Assembly: GCF_001894985.1 (NCBI RefSeq)
Contig: NZ_BCXG01000004.1
Coordinates: 124,001-188,000, forward strand
DNA: 64,000 nt
Origin: Rhodococcus tukisamuensis NBRC 100609
Lineage (GTDB): Bacteria > Actinomycetota > Actinomycetes > Mycobacteriales > Mycobacteriaceae
Direction of reading: 5' to 3'
Below the pieces are notes generated by a model that did no database searches, was not told the DNA's origin, and worked only from the letters and a program-made list of their open reading frames with translations. The position numbers and the translations under genes are program-made. This document shows, piece after piece, positions 43,348-51,619 of the stretch; the stretch's first letter is position 1, and every line of letters starts with the position of its first letter.

Positions 43348-44772
43348 ATGCTGCCAATGGAATTTACTGAACTCGCCGACTACCCCGTCTCCCCGGGCAC
43401 CCTCACCGAATGGCTGCCCACGGTCAGTCCCCCGGCCGCTTCGTCCGCCGGACCCTGGTACGACGACCCCCGGCCCGCCTCGTTCGTCCAGGCGGCCCGC
43501 CTGCGCGAGGCGGCCACCCACACCGGGCCGGGGCACGAGTCCTGGCTCGGCACCGCGTTCACCGTGGCCGGCCCGCTCGACGAGGCCGCGTTCGGGCGGG
43601 CGCTGCGGGTCTGGATCGACCGGCACGAGGCGCTGCGCAGCCACGCCGAGGTCGAACCCGCCACCGGCAGACTCAGCCGGCAGACCTTCGACGACGGCGT
43701 GGTCTCGGTGTGCCCGCTCACCCACGGCCACCGGTCCTCGGCCGTGATCTTCGAGCACCTGCACGACCTGTTCGACCGCGCCACCTCCCCCCTGTCGTGG
43801 CCCGCGTTCGCCTTCGCGACCGTCGCGGCCCCGGACCCCGACGACGGCTTCACCGTCTACTTCGCCGCCGACCACGCGATCATCGACGGCCTGACCATCG
43901 TGTTGATCGCGCACGCGATCGAGGCGCTGTACCGGCAGGAACAGGGCGGTCCCGCCGCGGGCCTGTTCCCGGTGGGCAGCTACCTCGACTACGGCGTGCG
44001 CGAACGTGAGGACGCCGCCGACCTCGACGCCGCCGCGCCCGTCGTGCGCTCGTGGCGGGAGGCGCTCGACCGCAACGACGGCCGGCTGCCGCGGTTCCCG
44101 CTCGAACTCGGCGACCGGCCGGCCGGGCCGGTGCCGCAGGGTGCCCTGTCGGCCTGGGTGCTCGATGCCGAGGCCGCGGACGCCTTCGCCGTCGCCTGCC
44201 GGAAGGTCGGGCACAGCTTCTTTGCGGGCGCCCTGGCCTGTCTGGGCCTGGTGGGCGCCGAACTCGCGGGCGAGGACCGCTTCGACACCGTCACCCCGAT
44301 GCACACCCGCAGCGACCCCTACGCCGCGGCGTCGGTCGGCTGGTACGTGGGTATCGGTCCGATCAGCTTCGACGTCCGCGGGGCGCGGTCGTTCGGCGAG
44401 CTGGCCGGCCGGGCCGCCCAGCAGATCGCGGCCGCCAAGGACTCTTCGAAGGTCCCCTTCGACCGGGTCTGCGAGGTCCTGGGCCGGGGCGCGCGGCCGC
44501 GGTTCGTGGTCTCGTACATGGACGTCAGGTTTGCGCCGTCCGCCTCCCGCTGGTCGGAGTGGAACGCCCGCGCGCTGCGCAGCAAGCAGTACGACGACTC
44601 CGTCTACATCTGGATCAACCGCACCCCGCTGGGGGTCAACATCGCGTCGCGGTACCCGAACACCGACGTCGCGACCGCCAACGTGCACCGCTACCTCGCC
44701 CGCCTGCGGATCCGGTTGGAGGAGGTCGTCGGGACCGGCAGTTGCGCGCTCGGCGAACCGCTCCACCACTAG
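43348..44772 (+). CDS. Stand-alone condensation-domain / PapA-like acyltransferase
   Basis: A 474-residue protein of the CoA-dependent acyltransferase superfamily. The catalytic motif is DHAIIDG (His176, Asp180) after an N-terminal RALRVWIDRHEALRSHAE stretch. A C-terminal half follows with VGWYVGIGPISFDVRG, VPFDRVCEVLG, FVVSYMDVRFAP and YIWINRTPLGVNIASRYPNTD. This layout resembles PapA proteins of mycobacteria, which acylate glycolipids or polyketides, and NRPS condensation domains. It has no A or T domain. ATG 43348 has GAGA at 5 nt; ATG 43357 is an alternative. It interrupts the conserved SufE-like/accA3 pair, close to the NRPS, so acylating the NRPS product is an attractive but unproven role. 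Confidence 0.75.
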   Translation: MLPMEFTELADYPVSPGTLTEWLPTVSPPAASSAGPWYDDPRPASFVQAARLREAATHTGPGHESWLGTAFTVAGPLDEAAFGRALRVWIDRHEALRSHAEVEPATGRLSRQTFDDGVVSVCPLTHGHRSSAVIFEHLHDLFDRATSPLSWPAFAFATVAAPDPDDGFTVYFAADHAIIDGLTIVLIAHAIEALYRQEQGGPAAGLFPVGSYLDYGVREREDAADLDAAAPVVRSWREALDRNDGRLPRFPLELGDRPAGPVPQGALSAWVLDAEAADAFAVACRKVGHSFFAGALACLGLVGAELAGEDRFDTVTPMHTRSDPYAAASVGWYVGIGPISFDVRGARSFGELAGRAAQQIAAAKDSSKVPFDRVCEVLGRGARPRFVVSYMDVRFAPSASRWSEWNARALRSKQYDDSVYIWINRTPLGVNIASRYPNTDVATANVHRYLARLRIRLEEVVGTGSCALGEPLHH

Positions 44773-44826
44773 GCTCGAGAACTACTTGTCAGTAGTGTTT
44801 GCCGCCTCCCGAGAGCCGCTAGTGTG

Positions 44827-44842
44827 AATTGGCTATCCAATT
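44827..44842. promoter_or_regulatory. Inverted repeat upstream of accA3
   Basis: AATTGG-CTAT-CCAATT, a perfect 6-bp inverted repeat with a 4-nt spacer in the 185-bp leader before accA3. It is conspicuously AT-rich for this genome. A TACACT box follows at 44866-44871. It may be a regulator-binding site for carboxylase expression; this is inference. Confidence 0.35.
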
Positions 44843-44957
44843 ACATCGGCGTCCTGGACGGTGCATACACTCCCAACAGACGCCCGTCCATACCTGCCGG
44901 GCAGCGACCCCGGCCGGGGGACCGACGCGGTTTCCCATGCGACCAACAGGAGGCTCA

Positions 44958-46745
44958 GTGCCCAGTCATGCCAGCGCGCACATCACCAAGGTGCTCGTCG
45001 CCAACCGCGGCGAGATCGCAGTCCGGGTGATCAGGGCGGCAGCGGACGCAGGCCTGGCCAGCGTCGCCGTCTACGCCGAGCCCGACGCGGATGCGCCCTT
45101 CGTGCGCCTTGCCGACGAGGCGTTCGCCCTCGGCGGCCAGACGTCCGCCGAGTCGTACCTCGTCTTCGACAAGATCCTCGACGCGGCACGCAAGTCCGGC
45201 GCGGACGCCATCCACCCCGGCTACGGCTTCCTCTCCGAGAACGCCGACTTCGCCCAGGCCGTCATCGACGCCGGGCTGATCTGGATCGGCCCCTCGCCGC
45301 AGTCCATCCGCGACCTCGGCGACAAGGTCACCGCCCGGCACATCGCCGAGCGCGCCAAGGCCCCGATGGCCGCCGGCACCAAGGACCCCGTCAAGAACGC
45401 CGACGAGGTCGTCGAGTTCGCCAAGCAGTACGGCGTCCCGGTCGCGATCAAGGCCGCCTTCGGTGGCGGTGGCCGCGGCATGAAGGTCGCCCACACCGTC
45501 GAGGAGATCCCCGAGCTCTTCGACTCCGCCACCCGCGAGGCGATCGCCGCCTTCGGCCGCGGCGAGTGCTTCGTCGAGCAGTACCTCGACAAGGCCCGCC
45601 ACGTCGAGGCCCAGGTCATCGCCGACCAGCACGGCAACGTCATCGTCGCGGGCACCCGCGACTGCTCGCTGCAGCGCCGTTTCCAGAAGCTGGTCGAGGA
45701 GGCGCCCGCGCCGTTCCTCACCGACGACCAGCGCGCCCGGATCCACAGCTCCTCGAAGGCCATCTGCAAGGAGGCCGGCTACTACGGCGCCGGCACGGTC
45801 GAGTTCCTCGTGCAGGGCGACACCGTCTCGTTCCTCGAGGTCAACACCCGCCTTCAGGTCGAGCACCCGGTCACCGAGGAGACCGCGGGCATCGACCTCG
45901 TGCTCCAGCAGTTCAAGATCGCCAACGGCGAGGAGCTGGAGTTCACCGAGGATCCCGCACCGCGCGGCCACTCCTTCGAGTTCCGGATCAACGGCGAGGA
46001 CGCCGGCCGCGGCTTCCTGCCCGCCCCCGGCCCGGTCACCAAGTTCGTGCCCCCGACCGGCCCCGGCGTCCGCATGGACTCCGGCGTCGAGTCCGGCTCC
46101 GTCATCGGCGGCCAGTTCGACTCGATGCTGGCCAAGCTGATCGTCACCGGCGCCACCCGCGACCAGGCCCTCGCCCGCGCCCGCCGCGCGCTGGCCGAGT
46201 TCCACGTCGAGGGCCTCGCGACGGTCATCCCGTTCCACCGCGCCATCGTCGAGGACCCCGCGTTCATCGGCAACGGCGAGAGCTTCGACGTCTACACGAA
46301 GTGGATCGAGAACGAGTGGAACAACACCGTCGAGCCGTACACCGCCGGTGAGGCGCTCGAGGAGGACGAGGCCCTGCCGCGTCAGGCCGTCGTCGTCGAG
46401 GTCGGCGGACGCCGCGTCGAGGTGTCGCTGCCCGGTCAGTTCTCGCTCGGCGGTGGCGGATCCGCCAACGGCGCCACCCGCAAGAAGCCGAAGCCGCGCA
46501 AGCGCGGCGGCGGCGCGGGCGGAGCGGCGTCGGGTGACGCCGTGACGGCCCCCATGCAGGGCACCGTCGTCAAGGTCGCCGTCGAGGAGGGCCAGGAGGT
46601 CGCCGAGGGCGATCTGATCGCCGTGCTCGAGGCCATGAAGATGGAGAACCCCGTCAACGCGCACAAGGCCGGCATCGTGACCGGACTGGCCGTCGAGCCG
46701 GGCGCCGCCATCACCCAGGGCACCGTGCTCGCTGAGCTCAAGTAG
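44958..46745 (+). CDS. accA3: Acetyl/propionyl-CoA carboxylase alpha subunit (biotin carboxylase + BCCP)
   Basis: A 595-residue alpha subunit. The biotin carboxylase part ([23 protein letters not shown]-grasp loop [44 protein letters not shown]) is followed by a linker and a C-terminal carrier domain with the biotinylation motif EAMKMEN, Lys561. It carboxylates biotin, which the AccD subunits use; BirA biotinylates it. GTG 44958 has a near-perfect CAGGAGG five bases upstream, which excludes the in-frame start at 44829. It matches Rv3285. Expression probably starts from its own promoter in the 185-bp leader. Confidence 0.95.
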   Translation: MPSHASAHITKVLVANRGEIAVRVIRAAADAGLASVAVYAEPDADAPFVRLADEAFALGGQTSAESYLVFDKILDAARKSGADAIHPGYGFLSENADFAQAVIDAGLIWIGPSPQSIRDLGDKVTARHIAERAKAPMAAGTKDPVKNADEVVEFAKQYGVPVAIKAAFGGGGRGMKVAHTVEEIPELFDSATREAIAAFGRGECFVEQYLDKARHVEAQVIADQHGNVIVAGTRDCSLQRRFQKLVEEAPAPFLTDDQRARIHSSSKAICKEAGYYGAGTVEFLVQGDTVSFLEVNTRLQVEHPVTEETAGIDLVLQQFKIANGEELEFTEDPAPRGHSFEFRINGEDAGRGFLPAPGPVTKFVPPTGPGVRMDSGVESGSVIGGQFDSMLAKLIVTGATRDQALARARRALAEFHVEGLATVIPFHRAIVEDPAFIGNGESFDVYTKWIENEWNNTVEPYTAGEALEEDEALPRQAVVVEVGGRRVEVSLPGQFSLGGGGSANGATRKKPKPRKRGGGAGGAASGDAVTAPMQGTVVKVAVEEGQEVAEGDLIAVLEAMKMENPVNAHKAGIVTGLAVEPGAAITQGTVLAELK

Positions 46746-46758
46746 CACAAGCACTCTC

Positions 46759-46796
46759 ACAGCGCCCCCGGTTGCCCAGGCAACCGGGGGCGCTGT
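46759..46796 (+). terminator. Hairpin terminator after accA3
   Basis: ACAGCGCCCCCGGTTGCC and its complement form an 18-bp inverted repeat beginning 13 nt after the accA3 stop. The 2-nt gap between the arms means the tip opens, leaving roughly 16-17 bp paired. No U-tract, as usual in this genome. Confidence 0.8.
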
Positions 46797-46821
46797 GCTG
46801 TGCGCGCACTATCCTGTTCCC

Positions 46822-47238
46822 ATGGCAGAGGTTCCCGAGATCCGCATCGGCACCGCCGAACGCGAACAGGCGCTCGAGGCGTTGAGCCGCCACTTCAGCG
46901 ACGGTCGGCTGACGGTCACCGAATTCGACGAACGCAGCAGTCAGGTCGCCGCGGCCACCACCCGCGGCCAGATCGAGCGGGTGTTCGCGGACCTCCCGGC
47001 CACGGCGGGACCCGGCTCCCCCGCGCCCGCCGAACCGGCCCGACGATTCCAGCCGGACTGGTCCGGACGGGCGATGGCCGTCATCCCGATCGCCGCGCTG
47101 GTCCTGTTCTTCGTCACCGGCAGCTGGCTGTGGTTCCTGGCCGTCCCCGCGGCGGGCGCCCTGCTCTTCGGAACCGACCGCGAACGCAACGAACGCCGGC
47201 GTCGTGATCGGCGCAACGACCGAGAGGACCGCAACTGA
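46822..47238 (+). CDS. DUF1707 domain membrane protein
   Basis: A 138-residue protein. The N-terminal DUF1707 domain shows RIGTAEREQALEALSRHFSDGRLTVTEFDERSSQVAAATTRG read in two overlapping parts. One or two hydrophobic segments follow (MAVIPIAALVLFFVTGSWLW, FLAVPAAGALLFG), and then a strongly basic tail rich in Arg and Asn. DUF1707 domains occur in actinobacterial membrane-anchored proteins of unknown role. ATG 46822 is chosen as the start where the domain begins. The next gene starts on the last base of its stop codon (TGATG), so the two are coupled. Confidence 0.82.
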   Translation: MAEVPEIRIGTAEREQALEALSRHFSDGRLTVTEFDERSSQVAAATTRGQIERVFADLPATAGPGSPAPAEPARRFQPDWSGRAMAVIPIAALVLFFVTGSWLWFLAVPAAGALLFGTDRERNERRRRDRRNDREDRN

Positions 47239-47573
47239 TGGAACCGATCGAGGTCAACGCCGGCGCCTGGTACCTGCGGGCGCTGCGCGCCGACGAACGG
47301 GTCGACGACCGGCCGGCGCTCGCCGACGGCGGGATCGACGACCCGGACTACGTCGCCACCCGCACCGCGCAGTGGGCGGCCGACGAGCACTACTCGTGGG
47401 CGGTGTGCCAGCCGAACACCGGCGAACTGCTCGCCGAGGTGGGCCTGACCCTGGACGGACCCAGGGCCGTGCTGGCCGGCTGGGCCCGTCCCGGGCACGA
47501 GGATGCGCTGGGTACCGCGACGACCGTGATCCGCCGGTTCGCCGAGGGCGCGCTGGAGTTGACGGTTACGTGA
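47238..47573 (+). CDS. Small protein resembling a shortened GNAT acetyltransferase
   Basis: A 111-residue protein. It begins WYLRALRADERVDDRPAL, continues with WAADEHYSWAVCQPNTGELLAEVGLTL, and ends with a helix. The pattern recalls the N-terminal strands of RimJ/RimL-type GNAT acetyltransferases, but it is about 60 residues shorter than usual and lacks the acetyl-CoA loop (Q/RxxGxG/A). It may be a reduced, non-catalytic relative. Its start overlaps the upstream stop by one base, and its 3' end overlaps the convergent phosphatase gene by 8 nt. Confidence 0.55.
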   Translation: MEPIEVNAGAWYLRALRADERVDDRPALADGGIDDPDYVATRTAQWAADEHYSWAVCQPNTGELLAEVGLTLDGPRAVLAGWARPGHEDALGTATTVIRRFAEGALELTVT

Positions 47574-48372
47574 GCAGGTTGGCGCGCAACGCATCCCGGT
47601 CGGCCGCCGAGATTCCCAGGCCGTCCGCGAAGTAGCCCTCGACGTCCCCGAAGCTGGCGTGGAGCTGCTCGAGCGCGGCCTCGAGGTAGGCCCTGCGGAC
47701 GCCGAGGATCGGCAGCAGCAGATCGGGGTTGCCGCCCGCGGCACGGAACTTGTCGAAGACCGGCGCGAGGGCCGGCAGCAGCTGCTCGTTGGTCAGCAGG
47801 TAGTCCGCGAACGCGTCCTCCTTGCTGACCCCGAGGAACAGCAGCAGCGACGCGGTCGCCCAGCCCGTCCGGTCCTTGCCGGTGGTGCAGTGGATCAGCG
47901 CCGGCATGTTCTGCGCCCGCGCCAGGTCCGTGAACAACGTGCGGTAGGCCGCGACTGCGCTGGGCAGGGTGACGAAGTCCCCGTAGACCTTGAGCAGGAA
48001 TTCGTTGGTGTCGCCCGTGCCGAGCAACTCCTCCGCCACCTTCGGGTCTGTGAGGATGTGCTGCATCATCGCCGGGGCCGCACTCTGGTCCGCGTCCGCG
48101 AAGACGTCCAGCGCCACCTCCTTCGCGCCGCTCGGGGCCCGGTCGGGCAGCACCTCCCGCTCGGCCTCGGTCCGCAGGTCGAAGACCGTGGCGATGCCGA
48201 GGGCGTCCAGCGCGGCGACGTCACCGTCGGCGACGCGCCCGAGGTCGGTCGACCGGTAGACGACGCCGGTCCGAACCCGGGCCCCGTCCGCTGTCGGATA
48301 GCCGCCGATGTCGCGCAGGTTGGGCACGGAGGGGATCGGGACTGCCGCTCCCGTGGTGGGTGTGATGCTCAT
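47566..48372 (-). CDS. Tyrosine/phosphoinositide phosphatase (PtpB family)
   Basis: A 268-residue phosphatase of the bacterial Y_phosphatase3 group to which M. tuberculosis PtpB belongs. The N-terminus has NLRDIGGYPTADGARVRTGVVYRSTDL, then VFDLRTEAE, and the catalytic P-loop HCTTGKDRTGWA with Cys162 and the CX5R arginine. The last third (EDAFADYLLTNEQL, YLEAALEQL) is the family's helical lid. No signal peptide is visible. Substrates may be phosphotyrosine proteins or phosphoinositides. It converges on, and slightly overlaps, the small gene at 47238. Confidence 0.88.
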   Translation of the reverse strand: MSITPTTGAAVPIPSVPNLRDIGGYPTADGARVRTGVVYRSTDLGRVADGDVAALDALGIATVFDLRTEAEREVLPDRAPSGAKEVALDVFADADQSAAPAMMQHILTDPKVAEELLGTGDTNEFLLKVYGDFVTLPSAVAAYRTLFTDLARAQNMPALIHCTTGKDRTGWATASLLLFLGVSKEDAFADYLLTNEQLLPALAPVFDKFRAAGGNPDLLLPILGVRRAYLEAALEQLHASFGDVEGYFADGLGISAADRDALRANLLT

Positions 48373-48393
48373 ACCCAGCAGGCTAATCCACGC

Positions 48394-49461
48394 TCACCAG
48401 TAGTAGTCCTTGCGGACGATCATCGTGAAGCGGCGGGCCTCCCGCTCCAGGACCTTTTGCCACAGCGCGTACCTGGCCCTGCTCAGCGGCAGGTCGTAGG
48501 CGCCCAGGTAGTCGACGATGTCGTAGCTGAAGCTCTGCTTGAACTGGCCGATCCCGTGGAACGGGTGCGCCTTGTCGTCGGCGAACGCCGCGGGCGGTGT
48601 CCCACCCATGTCGTATCGGACGCATCCGGACTCCCTGGCCCACTCGATCATCGCCCACTGGACAGCATGCCCGACGCCGTGCGCACCGAGCCCGCTCTGC
48701 GCGGAGGAGTCCTCGCGCTTGCGCACCGAGGCTCCGTTCATGTAATACGCGTTGCGCCCCAACTTCATCGCAAACCCGCCCGCCATCACCTCGCCCTCGA
48801 AGCGGGCGACGAACAACTGGCCGTTCCCGGACGACTCGTAACGCCCCCAGAACTCCTCGTAGTACTCGTAGCTCCGAATCCCGAAGCGGCCCTTCGCGGT
48901 ATCGGAGAGCAGGTCGAACACGAGGCGGCAGTTGGCAGGGGTCGCCGGCACCCGGTCGACGCGCACCCCGTCCCGCTCGGCCCGCCTGATCCAGCGCCTG
49001 GCCCTGGTACTGAACCGCGACATCACCTCCGTCGGCTCTCCGGAGATGTCGAGCACAATGGTCGACGAATTTGCCGCGATGGAACGCGCCTGCCGGAAGC
49101 CCCGAGCGAGGAGCTGGCCGCGTTCGACGTCGCCGAACCTGATCTTGGGCTCGATCTTCACAGCAAAGACGCCGTGGGCGCGGGCGAACTCCGCGAGCAG
49201 GTCGACAACCGAGATCACCCCGTCGACGCCGACCACGCCGGGTCCTCCCGGCAGGTACCAGAGCTTCCCGAGCGCCACAACCCGCTTCTCGAGAACAGTC
49301 ACGGCGAGTCCGTCGACCATGAGGTGCACGGGGTGGTAACCGTTGAATCGCTTCTGCTCCGCGTAGTCGCGACTGCGCCAGACGTCACCGCCGTCGGGGT
49401 TGGCGACGATCAGGTCGTCCCAGCCCTCGACTTCGGACGGGTCCGCCATCCGCACGGTCAC
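48394..49461 (-). CDS. FemAB/FemX-like aminoacyltransferase
   Basis: A 355-residue protein with the double-GNAT layout of FemAB proteins: N-terminal WYLPGGPGV and AVKIEPKIRF, then IVLDISGEPTEVMSRFSTRARRWIRRAER (read in overlapping parts), NGQLFVARFEGEVMAGGFAMKLG, and the C-terminal YDMGGTPPAAFADDKAHPFHGIGQFKQSFSY region that marks peptidoglycan-bridge transferases. Classical members add amino acids from aminoacyl-tRNA to lipid II; in mycolata these proteins are often of unknown acceptor. It starts at GTG 49461, with ATG 49449 as an alternative. The 235 bp upstream (49462-49696) is AT-richer and gene-free and should hold its promoter. Confidence 0.83.
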   Translation of the reverse strand: MTVRMADPSEVEGWDDLIVANPDGGDVWRSRDYAEQKRFNGYHPVHLMVDGLAVTVLEKRVVALGKLWYLPGGPGVVGVDGVISVVDLLAEFARAHGVFAVKIEPKIRFGDVERGQLLARGFRQARSIAANSSTIVLDISGEPTEVMSRFSTRARRWIRRAERDGVRVDRVPATPANCRLVFDLLSDTAKGRFGIRSYEYYEEFWGRYESSGNGQLFVARFEGEVMAGGFAMKLGRNAYYMNGASVRKREDSSAQSGLGAHGVGHAVQWAMIEWARESGCVRYDMGGTPPAAFADDKAHPFHGIGQFKQSFSYDIVDYLGAYDLPLSRARYALWQKVLEREARRFTMIVRKDYYW

Positions 49462-49696
49462 GACGCAACCCGCCCGTCTCGCCGGACACCACGGAACCGT
49501 AAATCTTTAGCAAACGAAAGCAACTAGTCACACCCCTACACACAGAACCAGTCCAACTGCTGGATTATGCACAAGGCTCACCCCCTGCGGGCATGAATTC
49601 GAGGGTGAATTCGATCAGCAACCATCAAGCAAACCGCGCGGACGACAACCAGCTGGTGGGCTCACCGCACGCTGCGTGTGGGCCAGTCGGCAGGAG

Positions 49697-51055
49697 TCAG
49701 TGCCACAACCGGTCAGCATCGCCGGACGAGGTCAGCACCCGGTCCAAAGCGTCGACCGCATTGTCGAGTTCGGCGGCGGTGACGGTCAGCGGCGGCCTGA
49801 ATCTGATCCCCCGCTCCCCCGTGCCCAGGATCAGCACGTGTTCGCGTTCGCGCAATTCGGTGAGCACCCCGTCGCGGCGGGCCGGCGAGTCCAGCGTCAC
49901 CGCGCACATCAGTCCGCGACCGCGCGGGTCGGTGACGCATTCGTGCCTGGCGGCCAGCCAGTCCAGCCGGCCCAGTAGGTGCGAGCCCAGCAGTCGCGCC
50001 CGGTCGATCAACCGGTCCCGCTCGATCACCTCGAGAATTCGCCGGGCCCGGACCATGTCCGTCAGATTGCCGCCCCAGGTGGAGTTGACGCGGGAGGAGA
50101 CCCGGAACACGTTGTCTCGCACCTCGTCCACCCGCCCGCCGGCCATCACCCCGCACACCTGAGTCTTCTTCCCGAACGCGACCACGTCGGGGTCGAGGCC
50201 GAGTTGCTGGTACGCCCAGGACGTTCCGGTCATGCCGACACCGGTCTGCACCTCGTCGAGCACGAACAGCGCGTCGCGGCGCCGGCACAGCGCCGCCATC
50301 GCCTGCAGGAACTCCGGGCGGAAATGGTGGTCGCCGCCCTCGCCCTGGATCGGTTCGGCCAGGAAGCAGGCGATGTCGTGGGGATGTTCGTCGAACGCGC
50401 GGCGCGCCTGCGACAGTGCTCGCGCCTCGGCGGCCGCCACGTCCCGGCCGGGTTCGAGGTAGGGGGCATCGATCCGGGGCCAGTCGAACTTGGGGAACCG
50501 CGCCACCTTGCCGGGGTCGGTGTTGGTCAACGACATCGTGTAGCCGGTACGTCCGTGGAAGGCGTGGGTCAGGTGCAGTACCCGGGTGCCGAGCGCCGGG
50601 TCGATCCCGCGCGCCTCGTTGTGCCGGCTCTTCCAGTCGAAGGCGACCTTGAGCGCGTTCTCGACGGCCAGCGCCCCGCCGTCGACGAAGAACAGGTGCG
50701 GCAGCGCCGGGTCGCCCAGCACCCGCACGAAGGTCTGCACGAACCTCGCCATCGGCACCGTGTAGACGTCGGAGTTGCTCGGCTTGTTCACTGCGGCGGC
50801 GGCCAGTTCGGCGCGGAACCCCTCGTCATCGGCGAGGTCCGGGTGATTCACGCCCAGCGCGGAGGAGGCGAAAAAGCCGAACATGTCGAGGTACTCGGTG
50901 CCGTCGCGGAGGTCGACGAGCAGGCGTCCGCGCGAGCGGTCGAGGTCGAGAACCAGGTCGAAACCGTCCACCAGCAGGCTCTCCCGCAGCACCGTGAGCA
51001 CCCGGTCCGCGGGCAGACCCGCGGACGACTCGGATGACCACATCGCGGTGCTCAT
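49697..51055 (-). CDS. lat: L-lysine 6-aminotransferase
   Basis: Class III PLP aminotransferase, 452 residues, moving the epsilon-amino group of lysine to 2-oxoglutarate to give alpha-aminoadipate semialdehyde. Motifs: DMFGFFASSALGVNHP, VDGGALAVENALKVAFDWK, HAFHGRTGYTMSLTNTDP, VLDEVQTGVGMTGTSWAY and VAFGKKTQVCG, which holds the PLP lysine. ATG 51055 (MSTAMWSS) is preferred over an in-frame start at 51097. lrpA lies 64 nt upstream on the same strand. In M. tuberculosis lat (Rv3290c) rises in stationary phase and is controlled by LrpA. The product is taken on by Pcd. Confidence 0.94.
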   Translation of the reverse strand: MSTAMWSSESSAGLPADRVLTVLRESLLVDGFDLVLDLDRSRGRLLVDLRDGTEYLDMFGFFASSALGVNHPDLADDEGFRAELAAAAVNKPSNSDVYTVPMARFVQTFVRVLGDPALPHLFFVDGGALAVENALKVAFDWKSRHNEARGIDPALGTRVLHLTHAFHGRTGYTMSLTNTDPGKVARFPKFDWPRIDAPYLEPGRDVAAAEARALSQARRAFDEHPHDIACFLAEPIQGEGGDHHFRPEFLQAMAALCRRRDALFVLDEVQTGVGMTGTSWAYQQLGLDPDVVAFGKKTQVCGVMAGGRVDEVRDNVFRVSSRVNSTWGGNLTDMVRARRILEVIERDRLIDRARLLGSHLLGRLDWLAARHECVTDPRGRGLMCAVTLDSPARRDGVLTELREREHVLILGTGERGIRFRPPLTVTAAELDNAVDALDRVLTSSGDADRLWH

Positions 51056-51119
51056 GCGCCCAGGATAGGCGCATTTACGTGAAATTGACCATCCCACAGG
51101 AAATATGACGGCCTGGACG

Positions 51120-51557
51120 CTACCGATCGTAAAATGTCTGCAGGATGATGGTGCTGCGGGTCTGCACGTTGGCCGTCACCCGGATCTTCTGCAGCAACGC
51201 CTCGAGCGCCCGCGGCGACGCCACCCGCACCAGCAGCACGTAGCTGTCCTCCCCCGCCACCGAGTGGCACGCCTCGATCTCGGGCAGGTGCTCGAGCCGG
51301 GCGGGGGCGTCGTCCGGGCCGGACGGATCGAAGGGGGTGATCGCGACGAACGCGGACAGACCGTGCCCGACGGCCTCCGGGTCCACCTTCGCCGTGTAGC
51401 CGCGGATCACCCCTCGCGCCTCGAGTCGGCGTACCCGCGACTGCACCGCCGAGACCGACAGCCCCGCCTTCTCCGCAAGCGTCGACAGGGTCGCCCGCCC
51501 GTCCGCGATCAGCTCACGCACCAGCAGGGTGTCCGTCTCGTCCAGTTTCTCCGGCAC
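51120..51557 (-). CDS. lrpA: Lrp/AsnC-family regulator LrpA
   Basis: A 145-residue feast/famine regulator. The N-terminal helix-turn-helix DETDTLLVRELIADGRATLSTLAEKAGLSVSAVQSRVRRLEARGVI is read here in its parts, followed by a RAM ligand-binding domain (AVGHGLSAFVAITPF, ACHSVAGEDSYVLLVRV, TRSTIILQTFYDR). It starts at GTG 51557. It sits directly before lat and back to back with pcd, as Rv3291c does, so control of both by lysine-responsive binding in the 62-bp and 64-bp gaps is the obvious model. Confidence 0.93.
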   Translation of the reverse strand: MPEKLDETDTLLVRELIADGRATLSTLAEKAGLSVSAVQSRVRRLEARGVIRGYTAKVDPEAVGHGLSAFVAITPFDPSGPDDAPARLEHLPEIEACHSVAGEDSYVLLVRVASPRALEALLQKIRVTANVQTRSTIILQTFYDR

Positions 51558-51619
51558 CCGCGCAGGCTAACGCAGCGCACACTGGTCTCGGCGCACCCTC
51601 GCGACGAAAGGACACCGAC
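51558..51619. promoter_or_regulatory. Divergent lrpA/pcd control region
   Basis: A 62-bp gap between the lrpA start and the pcd start. It must carry both promoters, which is tight, so a shared regulator site is expected. I see no clear palindrome. The pcd ribosome binding site (GAAAGGA) is at 51606-51612. Confidence 0.35.

Noticed and set aside
44829-44957. Upstream in-frame start for accA3
   Set aside because: The added 43 residues do not match the family, while GTG 44958 has an excellent ribosome binding site directly before the conserved biotin carboxylase N-terminus.
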